Shown: positions 44,478 through 57,888 of the stretch, one piece after another
Layout of the letters: each line of letters starts with the position of its first letter
Numbering within the stretch: position 1 is the stretch's first letter
From: Gibbula magus
Lineage: Eukaryota > Mollusca > Gastropoda > Trochida > Trochidae
Direction of reading: 5' to 3'
NCBI GenBank assembly: GCA_936450465.1
Contig: OW388305.1
Span: forward strand, 58,208,625 to 58,272,624
Length of the DNA stretch: 64,000 nt
Notes under the pieces: model-generated
What the model saw: only the letters and a program-made list of their open reading frames with translations
Database searches by the model: none
Told to the model about the DNA's origin: nothing
Position numbers and translations under genes: made by a program

Positions 44478-45694
44478 ATGAGAAGAGCTGGGAAGAGAAT
44501 GGCCGTGTCTGTCCCGAAGATGAGAATACTTTCATGGACTCTTGTGTAGATGGGAATCTGGAAGAGGTGAAGAGACTCGTGTGTGGTGGGTTGGTAGATA
44601 TCAACTGTCGAGGTCACAGCGAGGAGACATGTGTCATGCAGGCAGCATGGAACAACCATACAGAACTGTTTAACTTTCTTGTACATCAAGGGTGTGATCT
44701 GGCGGCCGTTGATTATAGAAATAAGACGGTGTTGTATTATGCTTGTATTGGTGGCAGCACTTACATGGTTAAGAAGTTGGTAGATGAGTGTAAGAGTGAC
44801 GTAAACTGGAGAGATATATTTATGAAAACACCTCTGTTTTATGCCAAAAGCAGCATTCTGAAGAACAGAGTAGCTGATGTTAAAGCAGTAGATATAAGTA
44901 ACGACAACATACTACATAGGAATTGTTATGATGGCAATGTTGAGTTGGTGAAGTACATCCTGTCACTTAACGTCTTTGACATCGACTGTAGAGGGTTGTC
45001 AGGATATTCTCCTCTTATGCTTGCTGTAATTGGTAGCAAGATACCTGTCGTGAAATTGTTAAGAGACAAAGGAGCCGATTTTCAATTAACAGATTTCAAA
45101 AACAATAATATTCTACACCTGGCTTGTAGATATGCTGATATAGAGATGGTTAAGTATGTCAAGTCACTTAATCTCTTTGATCTGGAAGAAAGGGGAAACA
45201 AGTATGAGAGAACTCCGTTGATGTTTGCGGTAAGAAATGGGAATATTCAGGTCACCAAATGGCTAAAGAAAAAAGGAGCTGATACTGAAAAAAAGGACAA
45301 GTTTGACAACAACATTCTCCATTTGGCTTGTAGTAGTGGTAATGTGGAGTGTGTGGAGTTTGCTCTATCACTAAGCATCTTTGATATAGAAGGTAGACAA
45401 ACAAACGGGGCGACTCCTCTCATGATGGCTGTTGCGCATAATAACACGAACGTTGTTAAGTTTCAACACCAACAATACAAAGCAAATATCAAAACATCAG
45501 ATAATTATGGTTATAACGTTCTCCACATGGCCTGTCAAAAGAGTTACATATACATGATCAAGTATCTGATCGAGGTTGAGGAACTGAGGCGCATGTGGAG
45601 GAGTGAGGACAAGGAAGGATACACACCCATACAGAGAGCGAAGGAAAATGGTCTACATGAGATCGTGTCACTCATCAAATCAATAAACGTATAA
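44478..45694 (+). CDS. Ankyrin exon B of gene R2
   Basis: 405 codons plus TAA. With exon A at 40631 this gives a 503-residue product. Repeat 4 is altered: KSSILKNRVADV replaces the KSTPLVEFLLKKGADV of R3, four residues shorter and with the helix sequence replaced, so this repeat may not fold normally. One residue is gained in repeat 6 (SGYSPLM). The other repeats keep TPLM and NILHLAC signatures. The paralogue R4 shares both changes. AATAAA at 45778. Confidence 0.85.
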
Positions 45695-45777
45695 AGTCAC
45701 ACTGGTAATAATGAAACAGTAACTATAATATATGTTATATAGCCCTGCTATATATTCTCAAGTGGTGCTGTGAATTT

Positions 45778-45783
45778 AATAAA
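45778..45783 (+). terminator. Poly(A) signal of R2
   Basis: AATAAA, 84 bp after the stop. Confidence 0.5.
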
Positions 45784-46450
45784 CTCAAAAACCGGAGTGC
45801 CCTGAGTGTGACATCACCATATCGACAGAGAGAGAAATTGTGTATGTTAGTGTCACAAATTAGTTACATAAAGATAATCTTTAATGAAAAAACTCACTTT
45901 TAGTCGGAAATTGGTGAAGGAGACACTTAACAATAGAACATTAAATTCATTGTAAACATACAAAATCACATTTCACATATAAACTGAGAGTGATCAGATT
46001 GTGTAACCTCTAGGGTTATGACGTCCGACAACCATTTCAAAACCATTCGGCAAACGGCTGCAGTATAAAGATGTTAATTGTTTCTCATTAAAAAAATTTC
46101 AAAAGTTGCGAGGGGTAAAACATTTTTTCTTCTCCAGGATATATTTTGGAATTGCAAGAAGTATACAAAATGGAAGGGCAGTCGTTCTTTCAAACCCGTA
46201 TGATCTTTGGACAAATTTCTATCTCGCCGACATCTATAACGAAGTGTTTTTTTCAGAAACATGAATTAATAATGTTTGCGAAAATTAAAATAATTAGTTA
46301 ATAATCATTAATAATTTAGATGTTTGTTGAAGACATGCCTTTGTTAGTAGTATTGTTATATCCAATTGTACAGGAGAATTAGATGACAAATATATAGGAA
46401 ATCCATCATAGATAGCTACAATGTACACTTATTCTGTCAGCATATGTAAT

Positions 46451-46597
46451 ATTTACTACCATAGTTTCCGAGTTGTATCGATAAATACCAGGACAGTTTG
46501 TCCGAGAGGCTCAACCGAGGCCTTTGGCCGAGGACGTACATCAAGGACAAACTGTCCCGATATTTCCCGATGCTACGAGGAAAATATGGTATTATCT
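46451..46597. mobile_element. Foldback MITE, R3 flank
   Basis: Paralogue of 32910-33053. The arms here match better (GGACAGTTTGTCC on both). Confidence 0.55.
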
Positions 46598-47561
46598 GAC
46601 TTAAATCTCACTTATTCAAGTTTTAAATAATGTAAAATTCCATAACCTTTCTCTGACCACTGACCACACGTTCTGAAATAATGTGTTCTGTGCAATCCGT
46701 TGCCATCAGGGTAAGTTTGTAACAACCTTTCCCAATTCGTACATTTCGTGGTGGAAACGAGGGGATGCCTCTTCTGTGTTGCACTGCACCAGTGAAATTT
46801 AGAAAAAAGATGAAATAAAGATAAAATGGATTCTTTATAGGAATATATTCGCTCGGACTGTGCATATTTAGTTAACTTAAACTTCTTTATAACTTAATTT
46901 TACTTAATTAATATGTAAACCTATTATTTAATAAAAACGATGTCTGATTCAAACTAGTTTATTCATTCATGTCTTAACTAACATAACATGATGTGGTGCA
47001 AGGTTAATCAGAAGCTTTTGTCCAAAAGGGTCCTGATATCGATAATCGTCACTTTTTATAAATGGTTGCCACGGACAATTAGGTCTACATAGGATGTACT
47101 TTATTGTTATTTTTGTATCTTTCTGCTATTTGTTAATGCGAATGTTTTCACAAAGAAAAATCAAAACACAAAGATATTGAAAACCACCAACGGCACATCG
47201 GTAAGTTGAGCTTGAAAATACAGTTAATTTTTCTTCTGCTAAGGAAATATATATTATTAACTGTGTTTTAAAGACAATGACTAAAAGGTATATGTGAACA
47301 ATAATGATCCGGCAAAGAAAAGCTGGTTACGCAAAGACGGAGCTTATGTCTATAAATTACATATGAACAATGTATACTGTTACACGTGTCCGACAGACCA
47401 GTACTTAATAATTTCATTTTCAAACTGGAAATTGTCAGGTTTTTCTTTAATATTTCATTTAAATTGACAAAAACAAATTGAAATGGCTTGTGACTAGCAA
47501 TGTAACTGTAGAAAATTATTTCATTATCTCCGTCCTTCTAGATCGCTACAGTGCCAACACA

Positions 47562-47856
47562 ATGGTTCAGATTGTGCTCCTGCACTTCGTTATTCTCTAC
47601 TCTCTATCAGAGAGCATGTTTCAGACATGGGACCAGAGAAAGCTTCATCCCTATGGTCCAGAAATGTGTAGATTGCTTTGTTCGAGAACAGAAGGGTGTA
47701 CGGACCACATATTTGATGAAGTACAGTTAACATGTCAACCTGTTACAGTCACAGCAGGCTGGGAGTCTTATCCTCAAGTAACCATGGCAACAGGAAAGGA
47801 CATGGACGTTCTTGAAGTTACTAAATCCTCAATGAAGAGAAGAAACAGACAACCAG
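47562..47856 (+). CDS. Signal-peptide/Cys-module exon A of gene R3
   Basis: Same 295-bp design. The signal peptide reads MVQIVLLHFVILYSLSES, followed by MFQTWDQRKLHPYG. GCTDHIF replaces GCTEHIF. Cysteines at 36, 40, 46 and 58 are kept, Tyr at 70, and the KRRNRQP tail precedes the phase-1 donor. It pairs in frame with exon B at 52167 across the largest intron of the set, 4.3 kb. Confidence 0.7.
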
Positions 47857-48142
47857 GTGAACATTATCACATTTCACCGTTTCACCTGTTGTCACTTTCA
47901 ATTCGTTAGAATTACATGTGCCAAACTTTATCTGTGGTGTTATCTTAGTTATCGAGAAACTAACAGTTGTAAATTATCATTTTCATTCATATCCATATTC
48001 TGATTAGATCAGTCGTGATTTTTTACCGGAAGCACCAGCTGTCATCTTAGCTAAGGTACATAGCTCTGACAGATGTAGTGGAAACGACAGGGAGAACGGA
48101 ATACCGGTATGTTCCCTTAGCAACTGTCATCTGTGACACTTT

Positions 48143-49578
48143 GGCTGCGTTCGTTTTGCACATAGTGTGTCGCACGTACGATCAAATTCCTAATCGAACG
48201 ACCCTAGTGTTACTCTCGTGTGCACTCTTGAGTCACTCGAAGCCCCTCCTGCCGGCTGCGTTCTTTTTGACTCAGTCGAGGGTAAACTTGCGCATGCTCA
48301 GTTGCCACTTAGCGCAAACGACAACCGAGTATCACACTTGGTTGCCCGTCGTCACACAATATGGCCGACAGAATTATTATAGGCTCAGCATTTGAAAAAA
48401 AATTATACTTATCCTATTAATTATTTTATTCATTCATTAACCCAATTATTCTGTGTTGAAAATTATAACCGAATAAAAAGACGAGTAGCCCGATCTACAA
48501 TCGTCTACGACGCTACTGATCAATCCGTCCACGAATGCACCAAAATCATACATCAGTGAAACTATAAAATTGTATGGTCTTCGAATACACCTATCATGCA
48601 AATAACCTACATTTTGCATTTACCCAAATCAAAATCTCAAATCGACTTAATACGAATGTGTTCTTATGTGTAAGTAAGTCGTAGGGTTAAGAAGAATGGT
48701 TGGCAAGGTTAAAAACGCCGCGTCAAATTCCGTTACTCTAACGACTTCCCTCCTCGATTTACCAGATTAGATGAGGATTCGGGTGACTCAAGAGTGCACA
48801 CTGGAGTGACACAAGGGTCGTTCGTTTATGTTTTGATCGCACGTGCGACACACTATGTGCATAACGAACGCAGCCCACAATTCGAGTAGGGAGGTCGTGA
48901 GACTAACGGAAGTACGTCATTTGACGAGGTGTCGTTAACCTGGCCAACGATATATTCTTTTCTAACCCTCCGACTTACTTACATATTTGAACACCTTCGA
49001 AATAAGTCGATGTGAGGTTTTGATTTGGGTAAATCTAAATGTTGGTTATAGGCATGATAGTTGTATTCGGATAGCATTAAATTTTACAGTTGCACTGATG
49101 TATTTTCCGTTGCATGGATTGATCGTAGACGATTGCAGATTGTTTGGATTCGGCAATCCTTTTAAATACGGAATAATTAAACATAGGGATAAATAAATAA
49201 GGTTAGTATGATTAAATTTTATCCACTGATGAGCCTTTATTACCCTGTCAGCCATGCAATCGAGTGTGATACTCAGGGCCCCGTTCCATAACAGCGAGCG
49301 CTTATAATCGCTCATTGATTACTCAATGTAGCGCTCAATGTAGCGCTCAAGTAGCGCTCAAGAAGCGCTCATTCTCTCTTGAACGACGAGGTGCAAGTTT
49401 GCTAGCCTTCCTACGTAGCGCTACATTGAGCAATCGCGTTCAAGAGAGGTTTAAAAGTAATCGCTAATTGAGCGATTACTTTAAAACCTCTCTTGAACAC
49501 GGACCAGTTGTCGTTCGTGCTAAGTGGCAGCTAAGTATGCGCAATTTTACACTCGAGTGAGTCAAAACGAACGCAGCC
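48143..49578. repeat. Interleaved inverted repeats, R3 intron
   Basis: Same arms as at 41194 plus the AGCGCT hairpin block. Starts GGCTGCGTTCG and ends CGAACGCAGCC. Confidence 0.6.
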
Positions 49579-50380
49579 TTTATGTCAAATAATTCATTGT
49601 TTATGGTACTGGTATTTGCTGATGTCTGTAGTAACACAACTTGGTGGTCTATTGCTAAAGTCGAATATTTACGAACTATTATTTTATATATTTATATATC
49701 TTAGAGCATATTTGAACTTCTCATAAAACTACTCTATCAAATATACACTACGCAGTGGTTATCAAAGACAACCATTTTAAAAGAGGCAATTTCAGTATGT
49801 TTTTGACAAAGAAAGGGACAAGTGGATTAAATGTGTATACACGTATTAGCGACGGTAACATTCGATATGCTAAAGTTTATTCAGTATACATGTCACAGGG
49901 CCAGGTATAATATTTAAGGAAAATTTTGAAGAAATAAGCATGTTTGGTGCTAATGAATAAAATATCAAAACAATTATCAGGCCTTTGAAAAATATCCACA
50001 TACTTTACAATATTGAACAATTTAACACATATAAAGGACTGACATTTCAGTTACCAAAAGAGCAGTAAAATATTAGCTATGTTCACATTCCAAATCTAAC
50101 ATACTTTGTTAATAAAATGTCACTATATATCAGAGTTATATACCTTCACCATATGCTAGCGTAGCAAAGCCCTGCATATGAACTTCAGAATGTACTCTGC
50201 TACACCGACACAGAAAAGTATTGTAATACAGCAAGGTTTAATCAGTCAATGGTGGAAACTGAAGCGAGTTAAAACTTGAATAAATAAATAGCAATTGCTT
50301 TGCGTAGACCTAATTTGCTGAACACCGTCATAGAAATTCAGTTCACACCTGCATAAACTTATTTTCCTGACGTCATAATT

Positions 50381-50865
50381 AGGGGTGACTATTGACCCAA
50401 AGAGACTATTACGATAGCGATAGTCTATTGTCCCTTACTATTGCGATAGCGATAGCGATAGACTATTGTAATTCACTATTGCAATAACTATTGCGATATC
50501 GTTTTTGGTACAAATACGCAATAATCAGCTAGATCCCTTATAGGTTTTAGTAGAAATGTTTAATTGATGTAAGGACTATGGAACCAAAATCAGTAAAGAA
50601 ATCATAAATGAAAAGATTTTTTGTCATTTTGCTTATTCTTATCTCAAGTTCTTCCCTTTTGACAAATGAAAAATCTTGAATTAAATGCAGTGAGGCTTGT
50701 GTAAATCATTCATAACTAAGGCAAATTTAATAGTTTCGATAGTATCGATAGTTACCCTTACTATTGCGATAGCGATAGTGTTTTTGTATAAACAATCGAT
50801 ATAGTACTATTGCCAAACCAACTATTGTGATGCATCGATAGTTCGATGTATTGTTACATCCCTGG
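50381..50865. mobile_element. hAT-type MITE, R3
   Basis: 485 bp, same ends, interior and 8-bp flanks as in R1. Confidence 0.7.
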
Positions 50866-51008
50866 TCATAATATTTAGCCCACGCCCCAATGACGTGGGG
50901 CCAGTTGCGTTGTGGATTTTCATTGGTAACGCGGATTTAAACAGATTGCACAGCAGTTTTGGAGATTATACCTTCATGAACATACTACATTTTGAAGTCA
51001 ATTCTTAA

Positions 51009-51363
51009 AGGCACAGTAGCACGTTTTTTGCAAAAAATTGTTTTTCAAATTTCCCATTTATAACGATAGTTTATGTCATTTATATTTACTTTAGAGGGTA
51101 AAACATCTTATTACACAAACCAATTATCCGTAGTGGTAAAAACGATGTTGCGTATAAAGCAAAAATTGCATTGCAGCCATTTTATTGTGAACATAATTTA
51201 TTATTTCTAATGACAAAAACGATTCCCATGGCTTTACGGAACCATGTACACTCATTTTTTAACTTGATTTTCCGAAGAGAGAAGGGTAGTTTACTATTAG
51301 TGACATTATTTTTCGAATACATTTCATCAACTTATTTCAGTGAAAAAACGTGCTACTGCCCAT
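51009..51363. mobile_element. TTAA-flanked MITE, R3
   Basis: 355 bp, paralogue of 36389-36742. TTAA at 51005-51008 and 51364-51367. Confidence 0.8.
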
Positions 51364-51689
51364 TTAAGGGTAAAGTTGACCAGTGACAGTCGCACGTTGC
51401 CGATGATGAACATTTCAAGAATGAGTCGTTATACTTTAAAAGAAGAAAACTCATTGTCCATGTCAACGGTTCCGTTTTGCATTTAGTACTGACATATTTC
51501 AATTTATGATGATTATAATGCCAGAATTCATTGCAAATGAGTTCATATTTAGACTGTTTGAACATTTGTTTAACCATTGAAACAAGAGTGCTCTGAGAGT
51601 ACAAGAACCCCAGGTTCCTAATCCTCAAAATCAGCAGTTTAATTGTAAGGGTAATTTCATGACCTATTACAAATAAATCAGCATTTCAA

Positions 51690-52120
51690 GTATCGAAAGC
51701 CTATCACCAATCGAAAAACTATGGCCATGGTAAGGTTTCTCTCAAAATGGATCCTACATCAATGTCAAGGTCACATGGTCAAATGTTATAACTGCAGTGT
51801 GTGATATTGGAAACATAACATGTTCAAATGCTGAAGAATTAAAAGTTACTGTCAGTGTGAAACTGGAAAGCTGAGCGCTCTAAGTCAATGGCCATAACTC
51901 TAAAAAATATTAATCCGATCGGTCCCAAAAAAGCACATACGTATCTTCGATGTATATCCAAAGCATGTGTAAAGTTTCAGAAAGATTAGTCCAAAACTGT
52001 GGGAGGAGGTGATTTCAGAACACAAGTACCCCTTTCGGGACGGACAGACAGACGGACGGACGGACGGACGGACAGACGGGCTGCGCCACGACATAAACCC
52101 CCTTGGGTTTCACCTGGGGG
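51690..52120. mobile_element. Retroelement tail with GACGG repeats, R3
   Basis: Same element as at 37070, (GACG)n at 52040-52082. Confidence 0.55.
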
Positions 52121-52166
52121 TTAACAACTCGTTTAAGTTTGTTGTCTTCATTGATGTTTTTTACAG

Positions 52167-53392
52167 ATGAGAAGAGCTGGGAAGAGAACGGCCGTGTCTG
52201 TGCCGAAGATGAGAATACTTTCATGGACTCTTGTGTAGATGGGAATCTGGAAGAGGTGAAGAGACTCGTGTGTGGTGGGCTGGAAGATATCAACTGTCGA
52301 GGTCACAGCGAGAAGACATGTGTCATGCAGGCAGCACAGAACAACCATACAGAACTGTTTAACTTTCTTGTACATCAAGGGTGTGATCTGGCGGCCGTTG
52401 ATGATGAAAACATGACGGTGTTGTATAATGCTTGTAATGGTGGCAGTATTCACATGGTTAAGAAGTTGGTAGATGACTGTAAGAGTGACGTAAACTGGAG
52501 AGATATATTTATGAAAACACCTCTGTTTTATGCAAAAAGCACTCCGCTGGTGGAGTTCCTGTTGAAAAAAGGAGCTGATGTTAAAGCAGTAGATATAAAT
52601 AACGACAACATACTACATACGAATTGTTATGATGGCAATGTTGAGTTGGTGAAGTACATCCTGTCACTTAACGTCTTTGATATCAACTGCAGAGGGATGT
52701 CAGGATCTCCTCTTATGTATGCTGTAATTGGTAGCGAGCTACCTGTCGTGAAATTCTTAAGAGACAGAGAAGCCGATTTTCAATTAACAGATTTCAAAAA
52801 CAATAATATTCTACACCTGGCTTGTAGATATGCTAATATAGAGATGGTTAAGTATGTCAAGTCACTTAATCTCTTTGATCTGGAAGAAAGGGGAAACAAG
52901 TATGAGAGAACTCCTTTGATGCTTGCGATAAGAAATGGAAATATTCAGGTCACCAAATGGTTGAAGAAAAAGGGAGCTGATACTGAAAAAAAGGACAAGT
53001 ATGGCAACAACATTCTCCATTTGGCTTGTAAAAGTGGTAATGTGGAGTGTGTGGAGTTTGTTCTGTCGCTAAGCATCTTTAATAAAGAAGGTAGACAAGG
53101 GAAAGGGAGGACCCCTCTCATGATTGCTGTTGAGCATAATAACACGAACGTTGTTAAGTTTCTACACCAACAATACAAAGCAAATATCAAAACATCAGAT
53201 GATGATGGTTTTAACGTTCTCCACATGGCCTGTCAAAAGGGTTACATATACATGGTCAAGTATCTGATCGAGGTTGAGGAACTGAGGCGCATGTGGAGGA
53301 GAGAGGACAAGGACGGACACACACCCATACAGAGAGCGAAGGAAAATGGTCTACATGAGATCGTGTCACTCGTCAAATCAATGAACTTGTAA
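52167..53392 (+). CDS. Ankyrin exon B of gene R3 (reference copy)
   Basis: 408 codons plus TAA, numbered from the Asp formed at the splice. Repeats lie at about residues 16-49, 50-82, 83-117, 118-147, 148-180, 181-213, 214-248, 249-281, 282-315, 316-349, 350-385 and a capping 386-408. From repeat 4 on they alternate TPLM-type with NILHLAC-type starts, so the evolutionary unit is a pair of about 66 residues. No enzyme domain or membrane segment is present. The expected role is protein binding; the partner is unknown. With exon A (47562) the product is 506 residues. The usual AATAAA is lost here (GAATTTGTCAAACTC). Confidence 0.87.
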
Positions 53393-55275
53393 AGAAACAC
53401 TGGTAATAATGAAACAGTAACTATAATATTATTATATATAGCCCTGCTATATATTCTCAAGTGGTGCTGTGAATTTGTCAAACTCAAAAAGTGGAGTGCC
53501 CTGAGTGTGACATCACCATATCGACAGAGAGAGAAATTGTGTATGTTAGTGTCACAAATTAGTTACATAAAGATAAACTTTAATGAAAAAACTCACTTTT
53601 AGTCGGAAATTGGTGAAGGAGACACTTAACAATAGAACATTAAATTCATTGTAAACATACATAATCACATTTCACATATAAACTGAGAGTGATCAGATTG
53701 TGTAACCGCTAGGGTTATGACGTCCGACAACCATTTCAAAACCATTCGGCAAACGGCTGCAGTATAAAGATGTTAATTGTTTCTCATTAAAATAATTTCA
53801 AAAGATGCGAGGGGTAAAACATTTTTTCTTCTCCAGGATATATTTTGGAATTGCAAGAAGTATACAAAATGGAAGGGCAGTCGTTCTTTCAAACCCGTAT
53901 GATCGGTGGATTAAATTCTATCTCGCCGACATATATAACGACATGTTTTTTTTTCCGAAACATGAATAAATAATGTTTGCGAAAGTTAAACTAGTTAGTT
54001 AATAATCATTAATAATTTAGATGTTTGTTGAAGACATGCCTTTGTTAGTAGTATTCTTATATCCAATTGTACAGGAGAATTAGATGACAAATATATAGGA
54101 AATCCATCATAGATAGCTACAATGTACACTTATTCTGTCAGCATATGTAATATTTACTACCATGGTTTCCGAGTTGTATCGAGAAATACCAGGACAGTTT
54201 TTCCGAGAGGCTCAACCGAGGCCTTTGGCCGAGGACGTACATCAAGGATAAACTGTCCCGATATTTCCCGATGCTACGAGGAAAATATGGTATTATCTGA
54301 CTTAAATCTCACTTATTCAAGTTTTAAATAATGTAAAATTCCATAACCTTTCTCTGACCACTGACCACAAGTTCTGAAATAATGTGTTCTGTGCAATCCG
54401 CTGCCATCAGGGTAAGTTTGTAACAACCTTTCCCAATTCGTACATTTCGTGGTGGAAACGAGGGGATGCCTCTTCTGTGTTGCACTGCACCAGTGAAATT
54501 TAGAAAAAAGATGAAATAAAGATAAATTGGATTCTTTATAGGAATATATTCGCTTGGACTGTGCAGATTTAGTTAACTTAAACTTCCTTATTTCTTTATA
54601 ACTTAATTTTACTTAATTAATATGTAAACCTATTATTTATTAAAAACGATGTCTGATTCAAACTAGTTTATTCATTCATGTCTTAACTAACATAACATGA
54701 TGTGGTGCAAGGTTAATCAGAAGCTTTTGTCCAAAAGGGTCCTGATATCGATAATTAACTTGTCACTTTTTATAAATGGTTGCCACGGACAATTCGGTCT
54801 ACATAGGATGTACTTTATTGTTATTTTTGTATCTTTCTGCTATTTGTTAATGCGAATGATTTCACAAAGAAAAATTAAAACACAAAGATATTGAAAACCG
54901 CCAACGGCACATCGGTAAGTTGAGCTTGAAAATACAGTTAATTTTTTTTCTGCTAAGGAAATATATATTATTAACTGTGTTTTAAAGACAATGACTAAAA
55001 GGTATATGTGAACAATGATGATCCGGCAAAGAAAAGCTGGTTACGGAGACGGAGCTTATGTCTATAAATTACATATGAACAATGTATACTGTTACACGTG
55101 TCCGACAGACCAGTACTTATTAATTTCATTTTCAAACTGGAACTTGTCAGGTTTTTCTTTAATATTTCATTTAAATTGACAAAAATGTTTTTTGAAATGG
55201 CTTGTGACTTACAATCTAACTGTAGAAACTTATTTCATTATTACAATCCTTCTGGATCTCTACAGTGCTAACACA
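53393..55275. other. R3-R4 intergenic region
   Basis: Foldback element at 54152. No gene seen. Confidence 0.4.
54152..54298. mobile_element. Foldback MITE, R4 flank
   Basis: Paralogue of 32910-33053. Confidence 0.55.
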
Positions 55276-55570
55276 ATGGTTCAGATTGTGCTCCTGCACT
55301 TCGTACTTATGTACTCTCTAACAGAGAGCGTGTTTCAGACATGGGACCAGAGAAAGCTTCATCCCTATGGTCCAAAAATGTGTAGATTGGTTTGTTCGAG
55401 AACAGAAGGGTGTACGGAACACATATTTGATGAAGTACAGTTAACATGTCAACCTGTTACAGTCACAGCAGGCTGGGAGTCTTATCCTCAAGTAACCATG
55501 GCAACGGGAAAGGACTTGGACGTTCTTGAAGTTACTAAATCCTCAATGAAGAGAAGAAACAGACAGCCAG
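55276..55570 (+). CDS. Signal-peptide/Cys-module exon A of gene R4
   Basis: Nearly identical to exon A of R2, in line with the 14.6 kb duplication. It differs in the signal peptide (SLTES) and in KLHPYG for KLQPYG. The four core cysteines, Tyr70, RRNR stretch and donor are intact. The exon B it would join (59127) has a nonsense codon, so the full product would be truncated after about 296 residues. Confidence 0.7.
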
Positions 55571-55838
55571 GTGAACATAATCACGTTTCACCGTTTCACC
55601 TGTTGTCACTTTCAATTCGTTAGAATTACATGTGCCAAACTTTATCTGTGGTGTTATCTTAGTTATCGAGAAACTAACAGTTGTTGTAAATTGTCATTTT
55701 CATTCATATCCATATTCTGATTAGATCAGTCGTGATTTTTTACCGGAAGCACCAGCTGTCATCTTAGCTAAGGTACATAGCTCTGACAGATGTAGTGGAA
55801 ACGACAGGGAGAACGGAATACTGTATCTGTGACACTTT

Positions 55839-57087
55839 GGCTGCGTTCGTTTTGCACATAGTGTGTCGCACGTGCGATCAAATTCCTAATCGAACGACCC
55901 TAGTGTCACTCTCGTGTGCACTCTTGAGTCCCTCGAAGCCCCTCCTGCCGGCTGCGTTCGTTTTGACTCACTTGAGGGTAAACTTGCGCATGCTCAGTTG
56001 CCACTTAGCGCTAACAACAACCGAGTATCACACTTGGTTGCCCGGCGTCAAACAATATGCCCGACATAATTATTATAGGCTCAGCATTTGAACAAAAATT
56101 ATACTTACCCTATTAATTATTTCATTCATTTATTTACCCAATTATTCTGTGTTGAAAAGGATAACCGAATAAAAAAACGAGTAGCCGGATCTACAATCGT
56201 CTACGACGCTACTGCTCATTCCAACATCATACATCAGTGAAACTATAACATTGTATGGTCTTCGAATAAACCTGCAATACACATCATGCAAATAACCTAC
56301 ATTTTGCATTTACCCAAATCAAAACCTCAAATCGACTTATTACGAATGTGTTCATATGTGTAAGTAGGTCGTAGAGTTAAGAAGAATGGTTGGCCAGGTT
56401 AAAAATGCCGCGTCAAATTCCGTTACTCTCACGACTTCCCTCCTCGATTGACCAGGAGGGGCTTCGGGTGACTCAAGAGTGCACACTGGAGTGACACAAC
56501 ACGAAATCAAATGGCCCCTCTCAGCCATCATACACAATTGTCGTTGGATTATGTTTTTGATTGCACGTGCGACACATTATGTGCAAAACGAACGCAGCCC
56601 ACAAATCGAGTAGGGAGGTCGTGAGACTAACGGAAGTACGTCATTTGACGAGGTGTCGTTAACCTGGCCAACGATATATTCTTTTCTAACCCTCCGACTG
56701 ACTTACATATTTGAACACGTTCGAAATAAGTCGATGTGAGGTTTTGATTTTGGTAAATCTAAATGTTGGTTATAGGCATGATAGTTGTATTCGGATACCA
56801 TTAAATTTTACAGTTGCACTGTTGTATTTTCCGATGCATGGATTGATCATAGACGATTGCAGACCGGACCCGTCGTGTTTGGATTCGGCAATCCTTTTAA
56901 ATATATAATAATTAAACATAGGAATAAATAAATAAGGTTAGTATGATTAAATTTGATCAAATGATGAGCCAAGCTGCCTATTTCCCTGTCAGTCATATTT
57001 TTTGACGCCAGGTAACCGAGTGTGATACTCGGTTGTGGTTCGTGCTAAGTGGCAGTTTATCATGCAATTTTACACTCGAACGCAGCC
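55839..57087. repeat. Interleaved inverted repeats, R4 intron
   Basis: Same arrangement as 41194-42442. Confidence 0.6.
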
Positions 57088-57888
57088 TTTGTGTCATATA
57101 ATTAATTGTTTATGGTACTGGTTTTGCTGATGTCTGTAGTAACACAACTTGGTGTTCTATTGATAAAGTCGAACATTTACGAACTAATAATATTTATATT
57201 TATATATCTTAGAGCATATTTGAACTTCTCATAAAACTACTCTATCAAATATACACTACGCAGTGGTTATCAAAGACAACAATTTTAAAAGAGGCAATTT
57301 CAGTATGTTTTTGACAAAGAAAGGGACAAGTGGATTAAATGTGTATACACGTATTAGTGACAGTAACATTCGATATGCTGAAGTTTATTCAGTATACATG
57401 TCAAAGGACCAGGTATAACATTTTAGGGAAATTTTGAAGAAATAATCATGTTTGGTGCTAATGAATGAAACATCAAAACAATTATCAGGCTTTTGAAAAA
57501 TATGCACATACTTTACAATAGTGAACAATTTAACACATATAAACGACTGACATTTCAGTTTCCATAAGAGCAGTAAAATATTAGCTATGTTCACATTCCG
57601 AATCTAACATACTTTGTTAATAAAATGTCACTATGTATCAGAGTTATATACCTTCACCATATGCTAGCGTAGCAAAGCCCTGCATATGAACTTCGTTATG
57701 TACTCTGCTACACCGACACAGAAAAGTATTGTAATACAGCAAGGTTTAATCAGTCAATGGTGGAAACTGACGCGAGTTAAAACTTGAATAAATAAATAGC
57801 AATTGCTTTGCGTAGACCTAATTTGCTGAACACCTTCATAGAAATTCAGTTCACACCTGCATAAACTTATTTTCCTGACGTCATAATT

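Larger units (their letters stand above)
45695..47561. other. R2-R3 intergenic region
   Basis: 3' UTR of R2, foldback element at 46451 and the R3 upstream region. Also the approximate border of the 14.6 kb higher-order repeat. Confidence 0.4.
47857..52166 (+). other. Intron of gene R3 (4.3 kb)
   Basis: Inverted repeats (48143-49578, with the AGCGCT hairpin block at 49270-49505), intron core (49610-50290), hAT-type MITE (50381-50865), TTAA MITE (51009-51363) and retroelement tail (to about 52120). Confidence 0.5.
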
